Shown piece after piece: positions 9,849 to 19,422 of a stretch of DNA of 64,000 nt. The translations under genes were made by a program, and so were the position numbers. Each line of letters starts with the position of its first letter. Position 1 is the stretch's first letter. The notes under the pieces are model-generated. The model searched no databases. It saw only the letters and a list, made by a program, of their open reading frames with translations, and was not told the DNA's origin. Source of the DNA: Methanosarcina barkeri str. Wiesmoor (GTDB taxonomy: Archaea > Halobacteriota > Methanosarcinia > Methanosarcinales > Methanosarcinaceae); NCBI RefSeq assembly GCF_000969985.1, contig NZ_CP009526.1, forward strand, positions 3,906,001 to 3,970,000, written 5' to 3'.

Positions 9849-10244
9849 ATGAAAATTAGAGTTGTAAGTTCAAAAGAAGAGATAGACACTTTGAAACTTG
9901 ATGAGGAAATTATCCACCTTGCATTCAGACCATCCAACAAGGATATTTTTAAACTCATCCTGAAGTGTCCAGAAGTGAAAGCGATCCACATCCCAAGTTC
10001 ATACAAGAAAACAATTTCCAGTTCCGCACAGATGTATCTTTCCATGCAGAACATTGCTTTACTTGAGGGCGATGTGTGGGGCCACAGAAAAGATATTAAT
10101 GAGTACTCCGAAATCTCCCAGCGTGTTTTCGACCGCATACAGGAACTAAAGAAAGAAGGGCTTTCCGACGAAGATACTATTGAGAAACTCGTAAGAGAAA
10201 CGAGACTCAGCCCAGACTTTGTAAGTTTCATAATATCGAATTAA
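9849..10244 (+). CDS. DUF1699 family protein
   Basis: A 131-residue cytosolic protein of the Methanosarcina-restricted DUF1699 family. The conserved features are the N-terminal MKIRVVSS strand, HLAFRPSNKDIF, the HIPSSYKKTISSSAQM block and the LLEGDVWGHRKDI motif. The C-terminal third is helical and HTH-like (LSDEDTIEKLVRETRLSP), suggesting nucleic-acid binding, but no function is established. I chose ATG 9849 over ATG 9837 because GGTGA (9839-9843) lies 5 nt before 9849, inside the longer reading. It stands alone with a long upstream leader and its own terminator. Confidence 0.9.
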   Translation: MKIRVVSSKEEIDTLKLDEEIIHLAFRPSNKDIFKLILKCPEVKAIHIPSSYKKTISSSAQMYLSMQNIALLEGDVWGHRKDINEYSEISQRVFDRIQELKKEGLSDEDTIEKLVRETRLSPDFVSFIISN

Positions 10245-10256
10245 AAAACCATATAA

Positions 10257-10277
10257 GCCGGTCAGATCCTGATCGGC
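10257..10277 (+). terminator. terminator after the DUF1699 gene
   Basis: GCCGGTCAG and CTGATCGGC form a 9-bp stem (one G-U pair) with a 3-nt loop, followed by ATCTATTTTTT. Confidence 0.75.
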
Positions 10278-10480
10278 ATCTATTTTTTATAAAACGTATT
10301 GCTTAAATTGAGCGCGCTGATAAAACGATTATTCCGTTCAAACTCTTTATTGATCTTTGAGTAAACTTTTCTTAAACCTCACTAAGAGAAACATTTCATA
10401 CTTTCCTGCCGGGCTTCAAAATAATCGGCTCCAGAATTATCTTCCATAGAACTCTGGCTAAAAACCTGGATATGATTGAT

Positions 10481-10528
10481 GGCAGTTAGTTTGGCAGTTA
10501 ATTTAGCAGTTAATTTGGCAGTTAGTTT
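10481..10528. repeat. 12-bp tandem repeat, four copies
   Basis: The unit (G/A)GCAGTTA(G/A)TTT occurs at 10481, 10493, 10505 and 10517, with related TTAGTTTCAGA pieces after it. It generates a spurious repetitive frame (VSLAVNLAVN). The rest of the spacer 10278-10744 shows no gene. Confidence 0.75.
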
Positions 10529-10744
10529 CAGAGAATCAATGTTAGTTTCAGATACAGGATATTGGTTTAAGATAATGGACTTAGTTTTAGATAATCAAAG
10601 TAGTTTCAGACCAAGGGATATTCAGTTCCCTGATTCTGAAACTTTATCCTGGCTAACGTATCTGCTCTTGTTCATTCAAATAAAAAGAATGGCATCCTGA
10701 GTAAAAGGCTTAAGTAAAATAGCGAAAAGATTTAACAGGATTTC

Positions 10745-11227
10745 ATGACCGAGTTTGAACACATGCTTGTAAACTCATTTAATGCATACATTGAAGAAAA
10801 CGGAATAAGAGCTATTTCCTACAGGCTTAAGCAACATAGATTTACTCCGCAGTTTCTTGATGTGCTTGTGGACTCTCTTAATCCAGACCTATATCTGGGA
10901 ATTGAATGCAAAAGCATCTCAGTAGAAAAGGGAGCAAAAGCACTTTACTTCTCTCAACATTTTACCGTGGATAAAAATGGGATTCATCAGATAGAAAGAA
11001 TTTCGAACTACCTGAAAAAATCAGGAAGACGTGGATTTCTTGCAGTGGAGCTCCGCCTGGGACCCGGGCATGGCAGAGAAGCATACATGATTCCCTGGAA
11101 CGAGCTCGAAAAAAAATACTTTGCTCAGGATCTCAAGCTCACACTACAGGATATCAGGAGTTTTCCAGAAATCAAAAGAGAAGGAAAAAATTATAGTGTT
11201 GACCCTATTGAGTGGGAAAGAAAATAA
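10745..11227 (+). CDS. Holliday junction resolvase-like PD-(D/E)XK nuclease
   Basis: The 160-residue protein has the archaeal resolvase-like nuclease core: an N-terminal helix with Glu4, then LDVLVD (D39) and GIECKS (E54-x-K56), the D...ExK catalytic triad. The segment GIHQIERISNYLKKSGRRGFLAVEL matches the helix and strand that follow in Hjc-type enzymes. It is longer than classic Hjc (about 130 residues). It is probably a structure-specific DNA endonuclease in recombination or repair. It lies directly upstream of the DHH exonuclease gene, 41 nt apart, suggesting a repair operon. Family certain in fold; exact substrate inferred. Confidence 0.75.
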   Translation: MTEFEHMLVNSFNAYIEENGIRAISYRLKQHRFTPQFLDVLVDSLNPDLYLGIECKSISVEKGAKALYFSQHFTVDKNGIHQIERISNYLKKSGRRGFLAVELRLGPGHGREAYMIPWNELEKKYFAQDLKLTLQDIRSFPEIKREGKNYSVDPIEWERK

Positions 11228-11268
11228 AGTTGGAAAAAGCGCTTAAACTGAGAATCGTGGAGAGAATA

Positions 11269-12669
11269 ATGTCTGAGACAATGAAAATACTTAATAAAGA
11301 GGCAGAAAAGTGTGCTGAAGAGATTAAAAAGTATAAATCAGTCCACGTTGTGTCCCATATTGATGCTGATGGACTAACTTCTGCAGGGATTATCTGCACC
11401 GCCCTTGAACGTGGTAACTTTGAATATACAACACGTTTTGTCAAGCAGCTTGATGAAAAAGCTCTTGACACTATCGCAGACGAAAATCATAACATTGTCA
11501 TTTTTACAGATCTGGGAAGCGGAATGTGCGAACAAATAGAATCCCATGGGATTCATGCAGTGATCTCAGACCACCACCAGCCTCAGGGAAGCTATCAATT
11601 TCACCTGAATCCTCACCTTTTCGGAGCAAACGGCTCATATGAACTGAGCGGTTCGGGAAGTACTTACCTGCTGGCTTCAGCCCTTGGAAAAAATCAAGAT
11701 CTTTCTTCGTTGGCCATAGTAGGAGCAGTGGGGGATATGCAACATCTGAAAATGGGGCAGCTTGTCGGGATCAACAGGGAAATTCTAGAAGAAGGAGTTA
11801 AAAAAGGCACTCTCCAGTTCAAAAAGGACCTTACTCTATTCGGAAAGCAAACCCGCCCGATTTATAAATTGATACAATATTCCTCAGACCCTTATCTTCC
11901 CGGGCTTACAGGAAATGAAGAAGCTTGCATCGAGTTTCTTCATACTCTCAACATTCGCTTCAACCAGAACGAACGCTGGAGGCGCTGGATTGACCTTGAA
12001 AACCCAGAAAAACAGAAAGTTGTCTCAGGACTCATCCAGTACTGCCTAAAATCAGGTATACCTTCGTATAAAATCGAGCGCCTGGTAGGTGAGGTATATG
12101 TTCTTCTGAGGGAAAAAGAAGGTACGGAAATGAGAGATGCTTCAGAGTTTTCTACCCTTCTTAATGCCACTGCACGCTATGACCATGCTGAAATAGGACT
12201 TGCAGTCTGCATGGGAGATAGAGAGAAAGCTTATGAAGATGCCCGCAAACTGCTTGCCGAACATAGACAGAACCTTGTTAACGGGCTCATGTATGTTAAA
12301 GAAAAAGGAGTCGTTCAGCTTGAAAATATCCAGTACTTTGATGCAGGCTCCGAAATAAAAGAAACTATCGTGGGAATTATTGCAGGCATGAGTTCTACAC
12401 TGGTTAAAAACAGAAATCTTCCCATTATTGCTTTCGCAAAAGCTGAAGGAGGGATTAAAGTCTCAGCCAGGGGAACACAGGATCTGATTCGCAGAGGAGT
12501 TAACCTTTCAGAAGCAATGGCGATGATTTCAGCTGAAGTTGGAGGTGCAGGCGGCGGACACGATATTGCAGCAGGAGCAACTATTCCCAATGGAAAAAAG
12601 GAAGAGTTTGCAAGAAAACTGGATCTGTTTATAGGAGAACAAATGCGAAGAAAGGTACATTCAAAGTAA
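11269..12669 (+). CDS. DHH-family single-strand exonuclease (archaeal RecJ/GAN-like)
   Basis: The 466-residue protein shows the DHH phosphoesterase motifs: HIDADG at 30-35, FTDLGS at 79-84, SDHHQP at 100-105 and the C-terminal DHHA1 GGGH at about 428-431. Archaeal members degrade single-stranded DNA or RNA, and GAN associates with the GINS replisome complex. I start it at ATG 11269 because GGAG (11259-11262) lies 6 nt upstream; GTG 11212 would overlap the previous gene and has no ribosome binding site. Probably co-transcribed with the upstream resolvase-like gene. Confidence 0.88.
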   Translation: MSETMKILNKEAEKCAEEIKKYKSVHVVSHIDADGLTSAGIICTALERGNFEYTTRFVKQLDEKALDTIADENHNIVIFTDLGSGMCEQIESHGIHAVISDHHQPQGSYQFHLNPHLFGANGSYELSGSGSTYLLASALGKNQDLSSLAIVGAVGDMQHLKMGQLVGINREILEEGVKKGTLQFKKDLTLFGKQTRPIYKLIQYSSDPYLPGLTGNEEACIEFLHTLNIRFNQNERWRRWIDLENPEKQKVVSGLIQYCLKSGIPSYKIERLVGEVYVLLREKEGTEMRDASEFSTLLNATARYDHAEIGLAVCMGDREKAYEDARKLLAEHRQNLVNGLMYVKEKGVVQLENIQYFDAGSEIKETIVGIIAGMSSTLVKNRNLPIIAFAKAEGGIKVSARGTQDLIRRGVNLSEAMAMISAEVGGAGGGHDIAAGATIPNGKKEEFARKLDLFIGEQMRRKVHSK

Positions 12670-12769
12670 GGAACCATCCTTTGGAAGCATATTCCGAGAA
12701 TCTGAACTGAGCAGTAGTAAAGGCTCAATAAAAACAAAGAAATTTTAGAATAGGATTTACCGTTGAGCC

Positions 12770-13528
12770 TTAAACCAGATCTTCAATCCTGCTCATCTCT
12801 TTAAACGAAATTAGTCTTGACATTGCACTGGTGTCTATGGCAATTCCATACTCCTGTACAACAGCCATAGGATTTGTCCCTCCTATGACGACTATTCCGA
12901 GATGATCTCTCTCTATTGGAACATCCAGAACCCGTGTGTTTGGTTCCCCAACTTCCAAGATTCCACTAAAGCCCGCATCCAGAAGATCAGATAGGCAGCT
13001 TTCAATTTCATCTCTTGCAACCATAGGAGCTTCCCTGAGATTTGCAAGAACCTTACCTGAGCCTGTCCTGAGCATTTCCGATACAGAAGTAATACCCTGT
13101 GACATCAGGATTTCAAGCGGATCTACAGTCGTACTTACATAGGTCAGCACATCAGTGAAACGAACAGGAACTCCATTTCGGATCTGAACAACTCCTCCAA
13201 GTTTAGGGTTTACAGGAATTCCTGCCTTAAGAAGTACGCCGTCAATCGTAATGCTGCATACGGTCCCGACACCTACCTTTCCCTTTTCGACAGTCAGGTC
13301 TCCTATAGATTCGCCCTCGGAAACTATCTTAACATAGGGAGTCACAGAAAGCCCACTTGAGATTACCATTTTAAAGATCCCAAGCACATCGTCTAGATCT
13401 TTTTTATCAATAAGTGAAAGATTAAGAATGATATCTCCATCCATTTTTTTAGGATCAAACGTAGTCCTGTACATAAGATCCTTTATTCTAGATGATGTAA
13501 ATTGAACACGGTATCCATTTTTTTGCAT
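12770..13528 (-). CDS. NrpR effector-domain (DUF128) protein lacking the HTH
   Basis: This 252-residue protein is a single NrpR/DUF128 domain ([69 protein letters not shown]). NrpR is the euryarchaeal repressor of nitrogen-assimilation genes and senses 2-oxoglutarate. The Methanococcus protein has an N-terminal winged helix plus two such domains, whereas Methanosarcina species split it into NrpRI (HTH plus one domain) and NrpRII (domain only). No HTH is present here: the protein begins directly with the effector domain after GGAGG and a 6-nt spacer. I therefore assign it as NrpRII-like, a partner that modulates NrpRI. Monocistronic. Confidence 0.8.
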   Translation of the reverse strand: MQKNGYRVQFTSSRIKDLMYRTTFDPKKMDGDIILNLSLIDKKDLDDVLGIFKMVISSGLSVTPYVKIVSEGESIGDLTVEKGKVGVGTVCSITIDGVLLKAGIPVNPKLGGVVQIRNGVPVRFTDVLTYVSTTVDPLEILMSQGITSVSEMLRTGSGKVLANLREAPMVARDEIESCLSDLLDAGFSGILEVGEPNTRVLDVPIERDHLGIVVIGGTNPMAVVQEYGIAIDTSAMSRLISFKEMSRIEDLV

Positions 13529-13773
13529 TTCAAACCTCCAGTAGTTGAAGGTATTTATACTTATTATAAGTTATGTATTAATTATGCGCTAATTATGTAC
13601 TAATAGTCATAATATATGCTTTGAACCCTATCACTTATTTTTTGCGCTCTCACTTGCTCATAGAACCGAGCTTACTATAGGACAGGAAATAAGAGTAGAA
13701 GTTTTCTGAGAGAACAACTTTAAAACGAAAAAATAAAAGTCCAGTCTGTTTAAGCTGGAAAACAACCTGTTTC

Positions 13774-14514
13774 TCAGAGCACTCCTGTTAAGAATCCTGT
13801 AAAATCCTGTGGAGCTGTTAAAAATCTCAGTTTTTCAATTCTATGCACAAGCTCATACATACATTCTCCGGAACCAAGCCCTAGCTCATCGTATGCAAGG
13901 GGTTCAAGGCGACGGATAGGTGGTGTATTCCTGTAAAGGGGATTTTTGACATAACCATCTTTAAGAAGGAAGTAAGAAGCGCCGGAAAGCCTTTTTATAG
14001 GCTCATAAACCGAGGAAAAGTCACGGCAAACCCAGTTTGCCATTTCGAGAGTTTTATCGGAAGCGTTTATAGTCACATGCCCGTATCCAGGAGGAACAAG
14101 TACTAAATCTCCTTTTTTTGCTGTTATGACTACAACATCCAGAACAAAATCTTCCTCTCCACTTTTCACCTTTTGTAGAAGATAGGTAGCAGAACCTTCA
14201 AGTACCTGATAAATTTCAGGATAGTGTACGTTTGTTCCTGGAACACGCGGGTGATAGTGACCTACAGTTTTAATATATTCAGATCCAAGCGTTGCGGGAG
14301 GGATTACAGTAATATCATACCTCAGGTGATGAGCTTTAATTGCTTCAAGCTCAGAGTCACTTTTCGCAAGGTCCCTGAACATGTAGTACACATCCTGATT
14401 TCGTACCTCCGTTTCTTCAAACCACTCCTTATCAAACACTACATCTTCCATATCATGGAGTTTTCGGATGTCCGCCATAGTGACTTTATCCCCGAACTTC
14501 ATTGTAACTTCCAT
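13774..14514 (-). CDS. pgi: cupin-type glucose-6-phosphate isomerase
   Basis: The 246-residue protein is the archaeal cupin phosphoglucose isomerase, which interconverts glucose 6-phosphate and fructose 6-phosphate in gluconeogenesis and glycogen metabolism. The metal-binding cupin motif is visible as GHYHP (H86, H88), YPEIY (E100) and the distal H146 in PPGYGHVTIN; VLEGSATYLLQ is also typical. I chose ATG 14514 because AGGGGA lies about 6 nt upstream; the longer frame needs a TTG at 14535. It is a single gene with about 240 bp of AT-rich DNA downstream. Confidence 0.92.
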   Translation of the reverse strand: MEVTMKFGDKVTMADIRKLHDMEDVVFDKEWFEETEVRNQDVYYMFRDLAKSDSELEAIKAHHLRYDITVIPPATLGSEYIKTVGHYHPRVPGTNVHYPEIYQVLEGSATYLLQKVKSGEEDFVLDVVVITAKKGDLVLVPPGYGHVTINASDKTLEMANWVCRDFSSVYEPIKRLSGASYFLLKDGYVKNPLYRNTPPIRRLEPLAYDELGLGSGECMYELVHRIEKLRFLTAPQDFTGFLTGVL

Positions 14515-14705
14515 CGAGTTCCCCTTTCCTACCAAAGCATATACTGATATTCAGATTACAAACAAGAATTTACTATAAAGATGCCAATACATTACCAAAG
14601 TTGACTATCAGAAATAGCAATATAAGTATAATAAAGTAACTATGTAAATAGTATTGCAGCCTGATTTTTACCTCTTACCATTCGGAACCTGAAAGATAAT
14701 ACCTC

Positions 14706-15455
14706 TCAAGCATTCAGAGCATTGTCAACCATTTTAGGGTAAGTAAGCTCTATAATAGTTTTCAAATTAACTATATCTTCTCTGTTGTATTTAATAAGTG
14801 TATCCAGAGCTTCACGATCTCCTTTCTCATATTTTTTCCAGAGCCTCACGGCATCAAAACCTGTTATGCCCTCAGTACCGTCACTTCGGGTGATCCCGAG
14901 TAATTTTTCAATGTTTTTTAAACCTCCACTATACCCTATTCGCTTTAAGGGGTACATAAGGTCTATATGGAGCTGATTGAACTCAATTTCGGGAAATTCG
15001 GATTTTATGAAAGGTAAATCAAACCGGGCACCATTGAAGGATACAAGTAGCCTGTATTTTGAGAACTCTTCTACAATGTCATCAAGGTTGATATCTTTTA
15101 TATACGTTTTTGATTCTTTTCCGTTGTAGATTCCCACAATAGTTATTTCATCTCGGGACTTAGAAAGTCCCGTTGTTTCAATGTCTACAAATGCGGCAGA
15201 ATCGGAAAATAAAGAATATGCCCTCCAGTGTTCGGCAGAAGGAAGGCATTGTGAGAAAAAACAATGATCTCTTGCTGCAAGGTGTTCAGAAGATTTCCTC
15301 ACCTCCTCGCAAATTCTGGTCTTGCGTGATGAAGGTATAGAGATCTGGTCTTCCATCTCAAGAAATTCTTTCCAGGTATGTATACCTTGAGCCCAGATTT
15401 TTCGTTCAAGGCCCTTTCCTACACCTGGAATATGAATGTATGTATTATTCAGCAT
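14706..15455 (-). CDS. RNase H-fold exonuclease (YprB-like) with N-terminal HhH-like segment
   Basis: The 249-residue protein has a DEDD-type 3'-5' exonuclease core: DIETTG at 91-96, SFNGARFDLPF (second acidic motif), HIDLMYPLKR and YNREDIVNL near the C terminus. This is the ribonuclease H superfamily 2 (YprB) pattern. The first 40 residues (IPGVGKGLERKIWAQGI...) resemble a helix-hairpin-helix that could bind DNA. The ATG at 15455 is preceded by AGGGGAA; a longer frame to 15605 would add a hydrophobic stretch without a ribosome binding site, so I reject it. Probable nucleic-acid processing enzyme; substrate unknown. Divergent from mdh. Confidence 0.82.
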   Translation of the reverse strand: MLNNTYIHIPGVGKGLERKIWAQGIHTWKEFLEMEDQISIPSSRKTRICEEVRKSSEHLAARDHCFFSQCLPSAEHWRAYSLFSDSAAFVDIETTGLSKSRDEITIVGIYNGKESKTYIKDINLDDIVEEFSKYRLLVSFNGARFDLPFIKSEFPEIEFNQLHIDLMYPLKRIGYSGGLKNIEKLLGITRSDGTEGITGFDAVRLWKKYEKGDREALDTLIKYNREDIVNLKTIIELTYPKMVDNALNA

Positions 15456-15687
15456 GTTTCCCCTGAACCATTTGGGAGTAATATTTAATAAAAATACTGC
15501 ATGAAAGCTGAAAGTATTCAAAAGAGAAAAAACAAATTCAAGAACTAGATATAGTATAAAGATAGAACATAGATAAATATAACAATAGTGTCTGACCGAG
15601 GACAAAGAGTCACGATACAGTATAAATTTACAAAGATTAAAATTCCAAAACTATCAAAATAAATTGCTTAACACAGGTGTGCAATTA

Positions 15688-16611
15688 ATGGCTAAAATTT
15701 CCGTGATTGGTGCAGGAAACGTAGGGGCAACTACAGTCCAGCGACTAGCTGAACTTGAACTTGGCGAAATTGTCATGACGGATATTGTGGAAGGACTACC
15801 ACAAGGAAAAGCACTCGACCTTATACAGGCAGGGGCAATAAAAGGTTATGATACGTCAATAATTGGGACCAACGATTATGCAGAAATCGTAGACTCTGAT
15901 CTTGTAATAATTACAGCAGGGATTGCAAGAAAACCTGGGATGACTCGGGAAGATCTGATTAAAACGAATTCTAAAATAATAGCAGAGGTTTCCAGAAATA
16001 TTGCAAAGTATGCTCCAGACTCCATAGTAATTAATGTCACAAATCCGCTTGACATTATAACGTACATAGCTATGAAATCAACAGGATTTGAGACAAAGAA
16101 AGTATTCGGAATGAGCGGAGTTCTGGATTCGGGACGTTTTGCAAGCTTTATTGCAGAAGAACTGAAGTGTTCAAAAAAAGATGTTCAGGCAATGGTTATA
16201 GGTGGTCATGGAGATCTGATGGTGCCTCTTCCTCAATATACAACAGTGTCAGGAGTTCCACTCACGGACCTGCTTCCGGGGGATAGAATTGCCAGGCTGG
16301 TAGAGAGGACAGTAAACGGAGGAGCAGAGATCGTAGAGCTCCTTAAACAGGGCAGTGCTTTTTATGCACCGTCCGCGGCTATTGTCTCAATGGCGGAAGC
16401 CGTTATTAAAAATTCAAAGAGAATTTTGCCTGCTTCGGCTTATCTTGAAGGACATTACGGACAGGAAGGTATTTACTTCGGTGTACCCGTAAAGCTTGGG
16501 GCATCAGGAGTAGAAGAAATCCTTGAACTCAAGCTCGATGAAAGCCAGTACGAGACTCTCAGAAAATCCTCGGAAACTATTCGAAACACGATTTCACAGC
16601 TAGAAATATAA
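15688..16611 (+). CDS. mdh: malate dehydrogenase (lactate/malate dehydrogenase family)
   Basis: The 307-residue enzyme has the N-terminal Rossmann motif GAGNVG (8-13), Asp32 at the end of the second strand (NAD-type specificity), VTNPLD, the substrate Arg in PGMTRED and the catalytic His in GGHGDLMVP. It oxidises malate to oxaloacetate, feeding the partial citrate cycle used for biosynthesis in methanogens. ATG 15688 is preceded by AGGTG 8 nt upstream; an upstream TTG (15664) would add eight non-conserved residues. Followed by a hairpin at 16703. Confidence 0.95.
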   Translation: MAKISVIGAGNVGATTVQRLAELELGEIVMTDIVEGLPQGKALDLIQAGAIKGYDTSIIGTNDYAEIVDSDLVIITAGIARKPGMTREDLIKTNSKIIAEVSRNIAKYAPDSIVINVTNPLDIITYIAMKSTGFETKKVFGMSGVLDSGRFASFIAEELKCSKKDVQAMVIGGHGDLMVPLPQYTTVSGVPLTDLLPGDRIARLVERTVNGGAEIVELLKQGSAFYAPSAAIVSMAEAVIKNSKRILPASAYLEGHYGQEGIYFGVPVKLGASGVEEILELKLDESQYETLRKSSETIRNTISQLEI

Positions 16612-16702
16612 AGAAATAAACTAGAATAAGAGATAAACTGAGATTCAAAGGGGATTAATCAGAATAAAAAGAAAGATTATATAAAAGACTGAAGAATTCT
16701 GA

Positions 16703-16731
16703 TCACAGGTAATTCAGAAATTTACCTGTGA
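16703..16731 (+). terminator. hairpin downstream of mdh
   Basis: TCACAGGTAA pairs with TTTACCTGTGA around a short loop. No strong T-run follows, so its role as terminator is plausible but unproven. Confidence 0.4.
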
Positions 16732-16941
16732 GCCAGAAAAATTCTCAAAAAGGTATCTTCTCATTCTGGACAGTTGCAGGAAAAAGGTAAGTAAGCTGTA
16801 GCCTTTAAGTAAACAAGAGTAAAAGCAGCTTAACAAGTTTAGAACTCCCTCTTCTTAGTTCAAACATCGGACAAAGAATTTAACAAGACGAGACCACTTT
16901 TATCTCTCGCTAGTTAAAATAAGGGAATTTATTATAATAAT

Positions 16942-17072
16942 GAGCTCATCCCAAAACTTGAAATTTGTTTCTTAGGCTTTGTATTTCGAACAATCAATAA
17001 AGCTCAAGATCACAAAAACAACTTTGAAAAATTTCCAACGATTACTAATAAAGTGTCTTTTGGGATAGGCTC
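16942..17072. mobile_element. MITE-like element with terminal inverted repeats
   Basis: The 131-bp non-coding segment starts GAGCTCATCCCAAAA and ends TTTTGGGATAGGCTC; the two ends are inverted repeats with 13 of 15 matches. Similar ends occur at 50218-50375 and, weaker, at 3802-3969; a lone left end is at 56552. It sits in the spacer between mdh and the PRC-barrel gene. The interior is AT-rich and has no reading frame. Probably a non-autonomous transposon mobilised in trans. Confidence 0.55.
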
Positions 17073-17213
17073 AATGATTAAGATTCCATTTTACCTGAAA
17101 ATGTGAGATAAAACTGGCGATGATATAAGTTGGCAAAACTGTAAGATATATAAGTATGTTTTTCATATAAGATTAGGATAAAGATTTAAATTAATTTACA
17201 AAGCAGGGATATA

Positions 17214-17471
17214 ATGCGCGCAGAACTTACATCACTTTTTGGCTTAAACGTGTACACAAACGCTGGTGTTTATGTAGGCAAGTTGCAGGATCTCGTAATT
17301 GATATAGAAGATCAAAAAATTACCGGGCTTGCTATTTCGGATATTAATAGGGAACTTTTTGACCTGACTACCAGGGGCGTAATTATTCCTTACCGATGGG
17401 TTATAACGGCAGCAGATATCATAATAGTAAGAGACGTTATCCAGAGATACAAAAAGCGAAAAGAAGATTAA
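17214..17471 (+). CDS. PRC-barrel domain protein
   Basis: An 85-residue single PRC-barrel (ELTSLFGLNVYTNAGVYVGK, then LVIDIEDQKITGLAI, and GVIIPYRWV). Such small archaeal proteins are related to the RimM and photosynthetic-reaction-centre H barrel and may bind RNA or partner proteins; some archaeal ones act in cell division. It lies 17 nt upstream of thg1, forming a likely operon of PRC barrel, thg1 and tyrS. The exact role cannot be read from sequence. Confidence 0.85.
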   Translation: MRAELTSLFGLNVYTNAGVYVGKLQDLVIDIEDQKITGLAISDINRELFDLTTRGVIIPYRWVITAADIIIVRDVIQRYKKRKED

Positions 17472-17488
17472 GTTAATATGAATAGTAC

Positions 17489-18220
17489 ATGAAAGACCGA
17501 GAAATTTATGCTGAGATGCGCTGTATCCCTCCTGTGGTTGTGCGCGCGGACGGCAGGAATTTTAAAAACACACTTAGAGACCTGGGCTTTGGAAAACCTT
17601 ATGATCAAACTTTCGCCAGGGCAATGGCGGATACTGCTGAACTTTTTATTAAGAAAAGTGGTTTAAGCCCTCTCTTTGCCTACACTTTTTCGGATGAAGT
17701 TAGTTTTCTTTTTATGGAACTTCCCTTTGAGGGAAGAGTAGAAAAAATGGACTCTGTCACGGCAAGCTTTCTGGGAAGTGCACTTACAATAAATTTGCAG
17801 TTTGAAAAACCTGTGGCTTTTGACTCCAGAATAGTGGTTCTTCAAAAAGATGAGATTCCTGCGTATTTTCACTGGAGGCAGCTTGAAGCCTGGCGTAATT
17901 TTGTGGCAGCCTGGGGATATTATACGTTGCTAAATGAAGGAATAAGTAAGATTGAGGCTTCGAAATATCTCAGAGGAAAAAAAGAATGGGAAATCCATGA
18001 AATGCTTTTTGAGAGAGGAATCAATCTTGCAAAGATTCCTGCCTGGCAGAGGAGAGGAGTCATTATTTCAAAAGAAGAATACGAAATCTCTGGCTTTAAT
18101 CCTGTACTTGACAAAGAGACAAAATCTCTGCGCAGAAGGATCATTCAAAACTGGGAAATCCCGAATTTTAAATCCGAAGAAGGTATGGAGTTTTTACAGA
18201 AACTTATTAATAGGAATTAA
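17489..18220 (+). CDS. thg1: tRNA(His) guanylyltransferase (Thg1)
   Basis: The 243-residue enzyme adds G-1 to the 5' end of tRNA(His) or repairs tRNA 5' ends by 3'-5' polymerisation. It shows the palm-domain metal motifs RADGRNFKN (D21) and SDEVSF (D69, E70), plus the family-typical FHWRQLEAWRN segment. It is known that thg1 of Methanosarcina acetivorans carries an in-frame amber codon read as pyrrolysine. Here the frame is free of internal TAG; the corresponding region (around codon 84, GGAAGAGTAGAA) reads Arg-Val with GTA. It lies 17 nt after the PRC-barrel gene and 38 nt before tyrS. Translation start without a clear ribosome binding site suggests coupling. Confidence 0.92.
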   Translation: MKDREIYAEMRCIPPVVVRADGRNFKNTLRDLGFGKPYDQTFARAMADTAELFIKKSGLSPLFAYTFSDEVSFLFMELPFEGRVEKMDSVTASFLGSALTINLQFEKPVAFDSRIVVLQKDEIPAYFHWRQLEAWRNFVAAWGYYTLLNEGISKIEASKYLRGKKEWEIHEMLFERGINLAKIPAWQRRGVIISKEEYEISGFNPVLDKETKSLRRRIIQNWEIPNFKSEEGMEFLQKLINRN

Positions 18221-18258
18221 GGGTTTGAGAATAAGAAAATAAAAGGAATGTAGAGGCA

Positions 18259-19212
18259 ATGGACCGACTCGACCTTATAAAAAGAAATGTTCAGGAAATC
18301 GTAACTGAAGGGGAACTTGAAGAGCTTCTTAACAAAAAAAAAGCTCCCCGTGCCTACGTAGGATACGAACCTAGCGGAAAAATCCATATGGGGCACGTTC
18401 TTACAGTAAATAAACTAATTGATCTCCAAAAAGCCGGATTCGAAATTACTGTCCTGCTCGCGGACGTGCATGCTTATCTAAATCGAAAAGGTACGCTCGA
18501 AGAAGTCCGAAAAATTGCAGACTATAACAAGCGCTGCTTTATTGCCCTCGGGCTTGACAAAGAAAAAACTAATTTTGTTTATGGGTCTGACTATCAGCTT
18601 GGAGCAGAGTACATGTTAAATGTTCTAAAACTTTCAAGGTCAGTGACTCTAAACAGAGCGCGCAGGAGTATGGATGAAGTCGGGCGTGCTATGGATGACC
18701 CAACCGTTTCTCAGATGGTATATCCACTGATGCAGGCTATTGATATTGCTATGCTTGGAGTTGACATCGCAGTTGGAGGTATTGACCAGAGAAAAATCCA
18801 TATGCTTGCCCGTGAAAATCTAAAGAATCTCGGATTCGAAACCCCAATCTGCATTCATACTCCAATTCTTCTGGGATTAGATGGAACCAAGATGGCTTCA
18901 TCAAAGGAGAATTTCATTTCGGTGGATGACACTGAAGAAGAGATCTACAGAAAGCTTAAGAAAGCTTACTGCAAGATCGGAGACACGGAAGAAAACCCAA
19001 TCCTTGCTCTTTTCCGCTACCATATATTTCCTAGATACGAGACTATTGTCATAGAGAGACCTGAGAAGTTCGGTGGAAATATAACATATACGAGTTACGA
19101 AGAAATGGAAAATGCTTTTGTAGCAGAAAGTGTCCATCCAATGGACCTGAAAAATTCAGCCGCAAAGTATATAAATGAGATTCTGGACCCTGTCAGAAAA
19201 GTTCTGCTTTAA
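18259..19212 (+). CDS. tyrS: tyrosyl-tRNA synthetase (archaeal type)
   Basis: The 317-residue class I synthetase charges tRNA(Tyr). It has the HIGH signature as HMGH (43-46), the KMSKS signature as KMASS (211-215), the tyrosine-pocket region MQAIDIAMLGVDIAVGG and an overall length matching archaeal TyrRS, which lacks the bacterial C-terminal domain. It starts at ATG 18259 after GGAATGTAGAGG. It is the last gene of the PRC barrel-thg1-tyrS group, a tRNA-maturation and charging operon, ended by a hairpin. Confidence 0.96.
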   Translation: MDRLDLIKRNVQEIVTEGELEELLNKKKAPRAYVGYEPSGKIHMGHVLTVNKLIDLQKAGFEITVLLADVHAYLNRKGTLEEVRKIADYNKRCFIALGLDKEKTNFVYGSDYQLGAEYMLNVLKLSRSVTLNRARRSMDEVGRAMDDPTVSQMVYPLMQAIDIAMLGVDIAVGGIDQRKIHMLARENLKNLGFETPICIHTPILLGLDGTKMASSKENFISVDDTEEEIYRKLKKAYCKIGDTEENPILALFRYHIFPRYETIVIERPEKFGGNITYTSYEEMENAFVAESVHPMDLKNSAAKYINEILDPVRKVLL

Positions 19213-19223
19213 ATTATGAGATG

Positions 19224-19240
19224 GCCGGGCTCTTCCCGGC
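19224..19240 (+). terminator. terminator after tyrS
   Basis: GCCGGG (19224-19229) and CCCGGC (19235-19240) form a GC stem with a 5-nt loop 11 nt after the stop; only a short T-tract follows. Confidence 0.55.
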
Positions 19241-19422
19241 TACTTTAGAGAAAAATATAAGTACAAGACCTCGGTCCAAAGTAGAAGATATAGATCCATG
19301 TAAAACTCGTTGCTTAAAACAAGAAACTTATTTTAGAAATAGAGGAAGCCTCTGGATAAAACGTTATATAGCTATAGATCATAGAATATTTAAAGGGTCG
19401 TCTAGCTATTCAGGGTGCTTTT

